A DNA stretch of 64,000 nucleotides from Ulva prolifera (taxonomy: Eukaryota; Chlorophyta; Ulvophyceae; Ulvales; Ulvaceae). Position numbers and translations under genes: made by a program. The stretch is from the NCBI GenBank assembly GCA_023078555.1, contig CM041203.1, forward strand, positions 2,895,981 through 2,959,980. Direction: 5' to 3'. Below are positions 47,145 through 63,155 of this stretch, piece after piece. Below the pieces are notes generated by a model. It did no database searches. It was given only the letters and a program-made list of their open reading frames with translations, and had not been told where the DNA came from. Position 1 is the stretch's first letter. Every line of letters starts with the position of its first letter.

Positions 47145-50100
47145 TTACTCTCGAGCTCTTTTTATTGAACCACATCTCGAAGTTTCTGGGATAGGTTCGG
47201 GCAGAAGCGATATATCCTTAGCAATGCAACGGGTCAAACCACCATCAGACCTTGGTTGTTGTCCTCGGTCGCGGCAACTCTGGTGGGGTTTGGCAAGGTG
47301 GGTCACTTCTCCTGCACCAGCACAACAGTTGCCATTTTCCTCAGAATCAGATCCAGCATCCTCCTTGACAGCTTCAAGCATAAATTTGCTGCTCCTGTGG
47401 TAGAATCTCCAGCCAGACACCTATTCACAAATGGTCCACATCAAATGATTGTATTTGTATTGCTTGCTCATTCATGGGGCACCCACAGCAGGTTGACAGT
47501 TGCGTTGCTAGGAATATCAATCAAGATGGTATTCAGAAAATGTGACATCAAGAACTCTGTATAATATGCACACCTGCTCTCCATGCATGTCTGTAGGGGC
47601 AGGTAAGGCCTTGCACAATGCGATGGTAGACGCATCCAGAGACGGCACATCTGCATGTTCCTCTATTGGGAAAATCCCAGAGCTAATACGACCTGACCTA
47701 AATGTTTTGCTTCGCAGATCTGACCATCGTGCTGATACTGATGCCCATGCATGCCGTGGTGCAGCCTTGATGTGTTTCAGGTTCAGCTGCAGAATACTTG
47801 CCCTCACTTTCAACAGCCACCTCGATATCCCAGGCTGGCTGCTGCTTTATTATACATGCATCAGACACTCCGCACCTGCTGTTCATGCTGGTCCATTGCA
47901 CCGATAAGTTTCAAGAAGGACTCGGTGCCAACACGTGTGATGATCGCCGCAAACCATGCCATGACACAAATATTTATCAATAGAACTGCGACTGTCAGTG
48001 CAACCACTACAGGCGAAGCACTCACGGCATCCTCCCCCAGAAATGAGCACAGATATAGCGTTGCTGATATGGCGGACAATGACACTATTTCAGCCATGTT
48101 GAGCAGCTGCGTGGCATAGGGTCGCATCGTGACCTGGAGACGGAGGAAAACATTAGTTCTCTTGCATATCAGCCACAGCATCCATACAATGCCCATCTTA
48201 CCTGCAGGACGAGTGCAAGCCAGATGATTCCAAGCATCAGCATCAGCCGCAGCTGGCTCATTCCTCTACGGTGGACAAGAATGGTGATCGCCACAACAGC
48301 CAACTTCCTCAAAATGACCATCACTTCCCAGTAGTAGTGCTCCTGCCTGTAGCCGATGTACAGGAAACCAAGGTAAGCGCGCACTTCCTCTTGCTGTAGC
48401 TTGTGCCTCTCGCGCCAGAGGGCTCCCAAAAATAGTATTGGCACCCCAGCGCACCACAACAGCAGCCCTGGAATACCAATGTAGAGCACAAGTGTCCTGG
48501 AGCATGAGATGAGATGAATGAGATCATTGCACGGTGTACCATCAAGCAAAGGTACATAGCTAGAAGCACCTGTGCTCTCCGCCCCAGCACTGCAGGCTAG
48601 TATCCAGTGTCCAGTAGCTGCCTGTGTTGACTGGTGCCACTTCGAATGCAAAGAAGGAATTCGTGTCGGAAGGCATGACAATGCTTATACAGCTGAAAAT
48701 TTCCAGTGCCGACCCGATCACCATCGGGCACAAGAGGAAGGCAATGCACAAGCAGGTAACAATCAACCTCTTTCCAAAGTGTCTCAGACATTCAGACAGT
48801 CGATTGCGTCTCTGACAAAGCCACAGCGCTTCGCCCATCCACACCAGGGTCCAAAACATCAAGAACACGAAAGGGCTCACAGTCATGAGCCCTACGCGTG
48901 CTGCACTGGGTGTGCTGGTGCCAAGGTAGCTCAGAATGTTGCCATTGAGAACATAGCAGTCCCATGCGGACATGCGCTCCAGGCCGGATGCAGATCCTTG
49001 GACCTGGATGGAAACACAACCTCTGGAGCAAGGACTGTTTTGCCACAGAAACGAGAGCATGTCATGTGATGGGGTGCACCATGCCATGTATGGTGAGGCC
49101 AGTCAGCCGTTTGCCACTATGCAAGCCACACACTCCACACACAATCACCCCGCAAACACACCTGAAACAGTGTCTGTACCGGTTCTGGCAGCTGCATGTC
49201 CACATCACGGATTACAGACACAACCTGCAGGTACGAAATCATGATCTTGGCTACCTGAAATTCAACATTGTCTGGATTCCGTTTCGCAGGGTCAGCCGCA
49301 TGTGGCACAGCCGGGTCCGTCAAACCACCAAGAATGGCCGACTCAGTACAGGGACCAGGTTCCAAGGGCTTCGACAGGGTGGAATCTCTAGACTGGCTGG
49401 GTGATCTCGAGTGAGCATTGTTCCTCCTGAATGAGTGCCTTCTGAGCCCAGAATTGACACTGACGAACGAGCTCGAATGAAGCCTGATTGGGCCCAGGGT
49501 GACGTCTCTGCCAGTTGATTGCTTCGATCCTGTCGGATGCGCACTGTTGCAATCGCGTTTCGCATCAATGTCACCCTCACCGCCTTGAATCTGCAGTCCT
49601 GTTGACATGAAAGGCTCAGTACAGGCCGACAGATCCTCGTGTATGCCACCAGGACACTGCAGGTAGCCTCCGCTGCAGCAGGTCCCTGCCTGAGCCGCCT
49701 GCAGTGCATCTTGGTCAACCTCATGGGCAGCCACGGGCCCCTGCGTGCTCTCACAACAGCCCTGGCCACCTGACCCGCCCCAACCTGGGCGAGCCAAGAC
49801 GTCCGCATGCACATGTTGCCTGCGCCGAGAAAAGCGGCGCCGCAGCTGGGCAAAAGGGCGCTGCTGTTGTCCTCTGGCTGTGGTGCCAAAGCTGCCGACC
49901 TCACTGGGCTGCTCTGCCGCCATGGAGGCCTGGTGAATGGTGTACCAGCTCACCAGCAGCACGGCGGCAACCCCGGCCAGCATCACAGCTAAACTAGTGG
50001 CCGTGCTTGGGCAAGGGGAGCACGTGAAGCTTGCCTGGCCCCGGCCAAAGCCAGGCATGCATTGGCCACACAGCAGGCCCTGGTACCCTCGAGCACACTG

Positions 50101-53100
50101 TGGTATGCGATCCATCCAGATGTCAAATTGCGACATGTCCATGGTGGCGTTTTGCTGCAGGCTCTGTGCGAGTCGGGCAACGGGGCAGGGATGCACTGCA
50201 GTCCACGTCACTGTCCCGTCCACTGCAGCTGTGCTGTTGTGACAAGCAATCGAGTGTGTGAATGCCCGGAGCCGATCCCGCCTGCCCTTGTACGCACATG
50301 CTCGTGGGTTGGGGCACCTACAGATCCATGCAGGACTCATGCGGGGGCTGTGCTCGAAGGTGGGGGGCTGCAGCGCGGTGGACGGCAGCGAGGATCCCGC
50401 ACCTCTGCATTGTTGTGCTGAGGGGGGACACGGCAGCAAAGCCGTCTCGAGGCGTGACTGTTGTGGAGCCATAGCACCGTGCGCCCTCCGGGCACGTGTG
50501 GCAGCTGCCCCGGAAGGACTCATCGTGCGGACCAAAAGCAACAGTGCCCGGGCCACACACAACACAGCGCTGGCTCACAAACACCTCACCCATCACACAG
50601 GGCCGCACGTGCACCTGCACCTACCGAGCTCAGTCACCCTAGTCTCTTGGAAGGCATCCCTTGAGGACCATGTCTAGGCGGTGACTTGTAGCAATCAGGA
50701 CGGCTGGCAGCGCAAACATCCGAAATAAACGCAAGGCGTGTGGCGGACACCCAGCCCTGTGCAAATGGCAAGTGACATTCCCTGTCAGCCGCCCTTCTGC
50801 CATGCGCTTGACTTCAGCTTGCACGCACACAGGTGACTGTGCCTACGTGCTTGTGATTGTCTGCTGGCAGTGGCGCACCTCAACGACTGCCGGCTCCGCT
50901 CCTGCAGACTCCAGCACGAGGCGGTACTGACCGGGATTGCCAATCAGCCGCAGCTGCTGGAGCTGAGCTACACCAGCGGTGAACGGCTGCGTCAGCTGTC
51001 CTGACAAGAAGACATCGCCGTGGCCCTGGGAGACTGTGACGGCAGGGAGCGGCGCCCCGGGCCTGGTGGCCACAAACTCGTCTGTGTTCACAACCTGGGC
51101 GTATGCGTCCAGGAGGTCCACAGAGATGTTCATCTCCGCCCCGGCAGCGTAGCCTGCAACCAACGGCTCGTGCACCCGCAGCGCAACGCCACCCGATGCC
51201 ATACCATCAGGCCGCTGAGGTTCGGAAGAAAGCCGGCGCTGAGCAGGGCGTCCAGTTGCAGCCTCCAGGCCGCTCGAAGGCGGCCGCAGATCCCATGTAC
51301 TGGAGACACGCTGCTGTGTGATGGGCACAATGACGACGGGCGATGAGGAGGGGGTGCCCTGTGGCCCCGTAGGCGAGCCCTGTGAGAGCACACCCTCGAT
51401 GCTCTCCCCGTGGCCACCAGCATTGCCTTGCCAGTCTGCGCACCCGTTCACGAGGACACATTGGTGGCAGTAGCGTTGTGTCATACTCCCAGCGCCGATC
51501 ATGGAGCAGTTCGATAGCCCGGGCTGGTAGGGCGCATGTCCAGGAGATGCGCCTGCGCAGGTGATGTGCAGGAGATATGGTGTGTTCCAGAACACAGAGG
51601 CACCAGCTTGAGGTGGACCACATTGATTGTCTATGAATGCAGCGTCTGAGAAGTGGACAGGCAGGAAAATTGGCCCTTCCTCTGGGAGCAGCTCGCACTC
51701 GGGATCATGTACTAGCGTATTGCCTGAGCTGAGGTATGCTCCACCACCATATGTGGCCTGGTTCCTCCACACGAGGCTCTTGGCAACCTGCACAAATTGT
51801 GGGATGACAGGACAGATATCCCAAGGTGCCTGGCGCCTACGACTGGCCTGACAACCACACGCAGTACATGTGTGGCATAAGTGCCACACGGACTGTCGAC
51901 AGCCATGTCTTACCTGAATCGGACTCTTCAGCGAAAGTGAGACACACAGTGCACCACCATTCCCGATCCCACACTGACCTTCCATGTAATTGGTTGCTGT
52001 CAATGCCTGCCTGATGAGCTGTGCATCGACCTGTTCTTCGAGGCCGGTCAGCCCTCGGCTTGTAGCTGAGTTGGCAATGAAGCACTGCGGTGATCATCAA
52101 GTCAAGAGAATGGTGCCATGCTTATCATGCATGAGCAAGAAGATGCAGATGACCCACACCGTGGACAAGACCAACACTGGAGACGTCTTATCCAAGTGCC
52201 AGTTTCTGATGTCAGCCTGGGACACTCTGCTTGCAGTCCACGCAACACACAGTGCCGCATCTGCCAGGGCTTCACGAGAATTCAAGTCTGATCGAGATAC
52301 AGACGATGTCTGCCACACCGACCCGCACGCACGCCCACCACATCGTGGGTTGAGATTTGAGGCATTCACACTGCCTGCAGAAGCATGTCACTGTGGTCCA
52401 ATGAAGCGATGAACCACGGTCAGCCTGCCATCGCACTGCAGTGCACACGTAATTCCTTCCAGTTGACTAGCGCACCTTGTTCAGCGTCAGCTTCGACTTC
52501 AAGGCCAAGCTCGGCCCTCAGTGCAGTCACAGATAGAGTAGGAAACGGCAGAGGTAGGCGCACGTCACATCTGAGGGGGTAGGATGAGTTGGAGTAAAAG
52601 TACGCTACGTATGATGCATAGCAGCTGAGAGACTGTAGCTGATCCTGGCTCTCCGAAAGATCGAGGAACGGATCCGCACCGGTGCCTGAGCTTATGCCAG
52701 AGCCAGGCTTCACAAACATACCAGCCCCCTGCACATGTTGCTGTGACGCGCCTTCGAGCAAAGCAAGTGCGTGACCATTGGCATCAACATGGTTGTAGAC
52801 AGCGCACCTGCACAGCCTGATTGCTGTGGAAGACAGAGATGCTTCGCAGCAGATTACAGTCCTGGCATGATAGTCCTCCACCATCATGGAGGGCCCGGTT
52901 GAAGGCCACAGAGCCACCGATGATGCTGACCTTTGAGGCACTGGACGCCATCACCCCACCTCCTGACGCTGCGATGTTCATCATGACACTGGTGTTTGTA
53001 AGCTGGAGCAGAGAAGGGCTGGCCTATAAGTGCATGACATGTATGGTAAGAGCAAGACTCAGAAGGCATGTACACTTGACATTCATTGGTAGCAGAAGCA

Positions 53101-56100
53101 CCCACATGCAAGATGCCCCCTCCTGCGCTGACAGTCCACATGTCACTCGAGTCCTGCACACAGCCGTGGGCAACGGCCGAGTTTCCAACGATCAGGCTGT
53201 TCCGAATGAAGACATTGGATGCAGAGACAATGCTTATACCTCCCCCTCCTGCACACGCCCAGTTATCAGTGAAGAAGGACCCACTCACGGCTAATTCACC
53301 TGTCACACTCTCAATGCGGAGAGCGCCTCCAGCTTGTTTGGCACTGTTTCTGGCGAAGATGCATCGCTCGAGTCTGGGCATGGTCCCTGGGACAGCTGAC
53401 TGGACCTGTACACTGGCACAGCTCAGTCTGCTTGCATGTTTTCTACTGGTCACGTATTCGAGTTCCAGACATGGCTCAGACTGGATCGTACCAGCATGGC
53501 TGCTCCACTGGTGTGCACATGGTTGTCGGCAAAGAGCGTCTGCACCACCTCCGTCTCACACGTAGGGCTCTGAAGTACAAGTGCACCTTTTGAGGGTAGC
53601 GTAGCGGCTGAAATGATGCCGTTGTCGCAGAAGGTACTGTTACTTATAACCATAACACAGCTTCGGAAAGCATCCACTGTACCCCCAAGGGTGCTGGTTG
53701 CAGGCTGCCTTGTCATCTGGAACACCAAGGTATCCTCGAATCTCATCAACCCCATCCTGCATCGCCAAGTTGACTGGTCACCTGCACAGAGGCATGCACT
53801 TCTCCTTATCAAGAGGTAGACTGTGCGCTTGACACACCTTTCTGCAAAAATTTCTAGTGTACGATCATTGTACTCTCGGCTGGGATCGATCATTCTGCCT
53901 GTGCTCTCGACTCTCATCTCGCTGTGCTGCCAATTCCTGGAGAAACTGCAGGATGCAATTTCGTCCACACGTGCTCCGGGGCGCACAGCAACTGCTGATC
54001 CGGATGCAGCTGTGTTGCCTGCAAAAGTGCAATGAGAGAACGAGGAGCTGCTGCCATCTGCAAGCATTACTGCCCCGCCAATCTCCCCACTGTTCCTCTC
54101 AAAGGCAGTCTCCTGCATCTCAGCACGAATGAGAAGGATATGTGCGAACAGTGCCCTACACACCACACTATTGCAAAGTTTCATACATGTATGTGATTCC
54201 CGATGCTCCATATCTCAAGGGCAGTGTCAATGCATCCAAAGACAGTGAGACCACTCAGGATTATTCCTGGCGCTGTGATGTTCAAAGCTGTGCCTAATGG
54301 TACTTGGGCTTGAGGCGGGTGCCCGTCTGATCGCCTCATTCTCACACAAGAGAGGACAACCTCAGGCCCACCAGCAGACCACCTGCACACATATAGCACA
54401 CTGTGGACGCGCATCAACTCGTAGCGGCACCAGTGTCGCGAGGACTGTGGGTTGACTCACAGAGCTGTCTTCGCGGGGCACTGTTGCGGAGCCCTGGTCC
54501 ACTGTGCAAATTCTGTGGACACTCCATATACATACTCTGCTGAAGCGGCATCTGGTGCACGAGCCAGCAGCGGGACAGGCTTGGCGGATATGGCTGGAGG
54601 CAGTGATGCTGTGCTGCCGCTGCGTGCTTCATCTGCTTGAGCAGGAGGGCTGTGTGCTGTCAGAGTCACCCATGGCACATCCATGTCAATGGTTTGTTGC
54701 AGTTCCAGAACATCCGGTGTCAAGGCCACCCTGTCACCTGAGCTCGTGTTTCCTGTCAGCTGCTACACTGATTTGAGACCTTGCAAGGCCACCGAGCCAT
54801 GGCGGGGATCAGCACCTGCACGGGCACGTTGCAGAAGCCATGGCAGATTCTCCACGCCTGCAACGTGCTCCCTGGGCATCGGGGCAAGCATCAGGCTCTG
54901 CAGATATCCAGCCATGATGATGAAATGGGTGTCTCCAAGAGGGCATAGTGCGGATGGCTGGGTGCGGGCAATGATTTGTTCAAACGCATCCTGCAAACGC
55001 GCCCCGCTGGGTGTCATAGCAGGCTCATGTGCAGGAAATCGCAGTTTCTATTCAGCAACAGTGTGCACCTGCATGCCCTTGTTTGGAAGCATTGACCATG
55101 CCCACAGACTAGTGTCCAGCTTCTGCACAGCGAGATGGCCACTGTCTGGAGCAGGCCACCGAGGGTTCCAGCCCCCAAACCACAGCACACTGCACGGTCC
55201 CGCACGGGTGCTGGAGCCCCTGGCAGCACTGGATTCCGCCTGTAGTGAGCACCCTCTTGTGATCAAAGCATGCCCTTTGCGGGCTGGAATCAGTGGCGTG
55301 CCCAGCATTGGTCGGACAATCCACTGCACTGTTGTATCTCCCGGCTCTGGCAGTGCTGGCAGTTGAGATATGTCGAGCACGTGTGTTGTCAGGCTGTCTG
55401 ATCCAGACGGATCCTCAACGTCCGAGTCGCCTGAGCAGACCTGACAGCCACCGTGCAGTAGCACTTCCTTGCGCTCCTGCGCAAGCAGCGGAGCAGTGAG
55501 GCAGATGACCACTATGTAGCCTTCCAGCAAGCAAGGCAGGTGGGCCACAGGTACAGACCTGCAGCACTGCCATCTTGGCGTAAGCCCTACCGTGTGGTAT
55601 AGCCCCAATTTGTCGGATCTGGAGCGCTGTGAAGCACCACGCCTCGGCCCACCAGGTGGGAGCAGCATGCGCCAGGGCAGTGCACGTTCCTGGCTCATAA
55701 ATGTACACGGCCCACATGTCATTCAGAGCCGACATGTACTCTCCATACCCTCCCCACAGCAGGAACAGCTTGGGTGCGGCCTGATCAGAGACCTCGGCCG
55801 TTTCCACGTGCACCATGGCGTGATGGCTTCTGTGCAGAAGCTGCTGCAAGGATTCCTCTGGGAGGCCAAAGGGCACAAGCCTGGCCCAGTCCACGTTCAT
55901 GCCACCGCTCAGAGCACTCGATGCGGGTTCAAATACAGGAGCTGCATCAAGAGGAGAGCTAAATTGCTGATCACTGGGGCCATCTTTGCTGTTCAGGAGA
56001 CCAATTAGAGGCTCATTTAAGCATTGGTGATCTGCATGCACGGCGCACACAGCGTGACAGTCGGGGCTGTTGCTGGTGTATAAGGCGGCTGCATCACAAT

Positions 56101-58932
56101 CTCTGAACCACACCCATTGCGGATCCACTGACATTGAGCTGGACTGGATCTGTCAGCTGTGGATGATAGTGAAACCTCCACGCAAGGTTGCCAAGTCTAT
56201 GTGAGCATTCAGGGACATCCTGTATCATGTCCACAGCGGCTCGACCTCCGAAGGCTAGAAAAGCTGTGTGGCCCGGAACACTCAAGAGTGCACTGCCATA
56301 CCATGGCTCTATTGGGGCACAAACGTGGGTGTGGTTTGGTGAAAGGCATGCCGCAAGCAAGTCTGCGTCCTGGTGGTCACACGGATTCTGTACGTATGTA
56401 GGCTTCAACTCAAATCTGACCGAAGGACTGAACCATGCTGATGACACTGAGATGTCTGAGATCGTGGACGGCAATTCTTCGATGAACCTGAGAGCATTGC
56501 CTGAAGTGTAAGCCCGCCTACGAGTTGCAGCAGCTTGAGAAGTATCTAGTGCCAACAGGCACATCCACCACCTGGAGAGTTGAAGACCCTCTGGATTCAC
56601 AGCCTTTCCGACAGATAGCACCATACTGCACCACAACAGCAGCTTGTCATGATTGCTGTGCATTACCAAAGAGCTTCAGCCTATGGGTCTGGCGGGCCCG
56701 GAAGACAACAGCAGGACGGCTCTCAACGTCAGACGCTCACCTGTGATGTGGGTCGTTCTCGCCAACGAGCAAAATGGTAGAGCTGGCTTGTGAAGCTGTC
56801 TGGTCAGGCGAAGAGAAGATCAACGGAATTGCTGTACTTTCCGGGTCAGCTGAGCCCTGAGCCCAGGCATAGGCCGCACCGCCACCCCTTAAATGCTTGA
56901 CCCATGTAGAATCAAGGCCCAGCAGAAATGATGAAGATGCATCACCATAGTCCGAATAGCTCCTCTCTGCTAATTGCAGTCTGGTCATGCCGCCGTCCAT
57001 GAACAGTTCCCCACTGCTCGTCAGGGCCCAAGCAAAGTGCTTCAGCAAGGGCAGCTGCCACTGCCGTGAAGCCGTTGTCAGACCCGGCCCCGAACCTGTA
57101 GCATTGGCAGAGAGGGATCTGATCTGCCCTGAAGAGATTGTCACAATCAAATCTGCCGTCGCGTCACCAGAAGGTAATCCTGCGCTGTCATGACACAAGC
57201 AGTCTGCCTCCTCCAGACCAGCCACACTTGAATCCAGGCACAGTTGCGCGATTGGTGATATCAACCCGCTGGTCAGGTATCCAGACCGCCGCTCAATATA
57301 TATCTGACTATCTGCCAGTGACATGCTGTCCACGCGGTATCTTGCTAGTGATGGCGGATTGCCTGGATACGAAGCAGCTGAGGTCCTGTTGCATTGTGCA
57401 GGGTCAGGCACTGAATAAAGCAAGATGTCCAGGCCAGACTCCGAGTGCACGAACTGACACCGCCGAGCTTGCGAGGGCAGCAACTCATCTGGGTGCCACA
57501 TTGACAGCCACTCCTGGCTCTGCAGGTTGAATGCATGGGACAGCACTTGTTGGTCTGCCGCACGCTCAAGAGCTAAGTTCTGTGCTGCCTACATGACACG
57601 ATTACGATTCGTGCTGTGCTAAAACTTGCGATGGAGCCGAAGTGCGTGTGGAGGAGAGGCACACTGGCAGAGACGCGGCTTCCGAGTCGGATGCATGTTC
57701 ACTGGTGCCGCCACACACCAACAGCATGTGTGGATCTCCCCCCCAGACCCCCAATGCATGACCAGCGATCGGTGCACTGGCTGTGCTCAGCCTAGGAGCC
57801 TGCCACACACATGGACTGCCCCTCCTCAACATGAACTGAATAGTGCGGCATGTGACCCCATCAGCTTGAAACGCGGCAAGCGCGGGCTTCAGATCCAGGA
57901 ACCAGATGTCTGACAGATATCTCCCAGTCGAGAGCTGCCCACCGTGCACGACCAAGGAGTCATTGACCACTGCACCCGCAGCGCTGTGCCTGCAAGTCTT
58001 ACCGGTGTAACGCCATGTCTATAACAAGGCCGTCTGGAATCGACTGCTTCCGGTGCTTCATATGTGCAGATGGTGGCTGCATCTGTACGCTGCTCATGTG
58101 GAAGGCGCATGCTATGATTGCGGGTGAGTGATCATGAACGGGTTGCCATGGGAACAGCAACAGCTAGAGCAGCACCGCGGAAAAGGACTTATGTGGCCGA
58201 ACGAATCAGTGCAGATGGCTGCACTGGCGGAGTGCTCCGGGCTGCCTGTGCAAGTAGAGCCCTCTCGAGTGTGGGGGCAGAGATCTGCCCATACTGACAG
58301 CATGGTGTCATAGATCCAGACACTGTTGGTGGTGCTCACCACGAGCTGTGAAGCTTTAGATGGAATCTGCAGGCCGACCACAATTTGACATCTCCACCAA
58401 CGCCAAGCAGACCAGACTGGGATGCACATGGCCATTACCTGGCCACCAAACATGATGAGGAAACGGTCGCGCCAAGGAATGAATGTGAAGTGGCTCCTTG
58501 GCGATGGGCCTGTGCAACCCTCTGCCTGCCCAATGGTCTGCAGTGACCATGCTGTTTCATCGATGCGCTGAAACAACTCTGGTCCTCGGATGAATGGCAG
58601 AGAAGAAGCCGAATTCTCAGCGGGTATCTGCCGTCCACCGAATATGTACATGTCATGCTGCAAAGACGCAGCTGCATGGAATGCGCGTCCAGTGCTGCTC
58701 TCATATGAGGCACCATTTGTATTACATATCCAGGAGGGCGTGGTACACCATCCTCTGCACGTGGGCTTTCATTTGAAGCGAACGCCACATGCACGCCATG
58801 TTCGTCCCCATCTGTGCACACGCGTATGTCGAGACGCTGTGCTCCTTCAGACTCGCACCTGCTTCTGGCCTCTGCTGCAGTGGCCGCGGAGTTCACCAGC
58901 AACGCAAGCAAAGCGTGCCACAACAAGATCAT
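47145..58932 (-). CDS. giant kelch / Pmp beta-helix / GCC2-like / multi-TM protein (3120 aa)
   Basis: Twenty-six exons (minus): 58749-58932, 58439-58671, 58189-58366, 58003-58111, 57626-57989, 56741-57588, 56217-56655, 55555-56149, 55069-55520, 54780-54990, 54461-54737, 54187-54382, 53838-54112, 53492-53756, 53076-53405, 52808-53002, 52447-52728, 51914-52084, 50879-51787, 50403-50620, 49162-50317, 48570-49003, 48202-48496, 47876-48133, 47574-47786, 47145-47420; 9363 nt, every phase closes. Signal peptide (MILLWHALLALLVNSAATAA). Residues about 62-1200: kelch propeller repeats (HDMYIFGGR, HSAAGAVVNDSLVVHGGQ, KLFLLWGGYGEYMSALNDMW). About 1300-2000: at least twelve Pmp-type FxxN/GG[AG] repeats (FARNSAKQAGGAL, FTDNWACAGGGG). 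About 2170-2400: Cys modules of GCC2/GCC3 type (CPEGARCYG; GYQGLLCGQCMPGFG). Then TM1, a basic/Ser-rich cytosolic loop, and about seven more TM helices with the conserved VQGSASGLERMSAWDC and GYRQEHYYWEVMVILRK motifs. A cell-surface receptor or adhesin is inferred. The first two junctions and the 56150-56216 intron are least secure. Confidence 0.8.
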
Positions 58933-59560
58933 ACTGTGCCTGAAGTCTGACGCATCTACATTGGCGCGCGCCCAGGTGGTTCGAAAGATATCCCGTGTGA
59001 GCCCGCAGCGACCACTCGCCTGTAGAGCAGATTCGCGACACCGCAGCACATAAACCAATGAAATGCACAGCTATATATATCGAAGGTTTCCATGCGAAAT
59101 TGACCGTGCGCACGAAGCCCAGGTGTGGCGTGTCCTGGTCGCGAAACTTACGGCATTGTGCGTACAGCGCCTGATAGAGATGCACGCCTGTGCTTTCGAG
59201 TCGTTGCGTCGCAATCACCACACATGTAGCATGAATTGCTGATTTTTGTACCTCCTTGTGATGGCTGCTGTCACGCACATCGTGATGACGGAATCGCTCT
59301 GAATGTGGCCATGTGTAGCCACAGCGTTTGTGGCCAAGCAGCTTAGATCATGTCATCAGGCCAAAATGGGATCACTCAGCCCGCAGTGACAGCAGGTAAA
59401 CTTAAGGGCTCAAGAGTGCACTGTGCGGCAGTGTTGTCCTGTTGGTTCTCGACGAGTTTGTACCGATCCCCCATCCCCTGCTCTGCAAAATAGAAGAGAA
59501 TCACAGTGGCCATCTGGCTGCGTATCCATACCGCGCCACTCACAGTGCATGAGAGTAGAT
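58933..59560. promoter_or_regulatory. divergent intergenic region
   Basis: 628 nt between the start of the giant kelch/Pmp gene (minus) and the proposed start of glutathione reductase (plus). Contains TATATATAT at about 59070-59080, at TATA-box-like distance upstream of the minus-strand start, but this is only suggestive. Confidence 0.35.

Positions 59561-63155
<3,595 letters not shown>

Noticed and set aside
58672..58748. Retaining this segment as coding, because one frame reads like a kelch blade (GRAFHAAASLQ)
   Set aside because: The retained frame does not connect to the signal-peptide exon without a stop; left as an uncertainty of the first junction.
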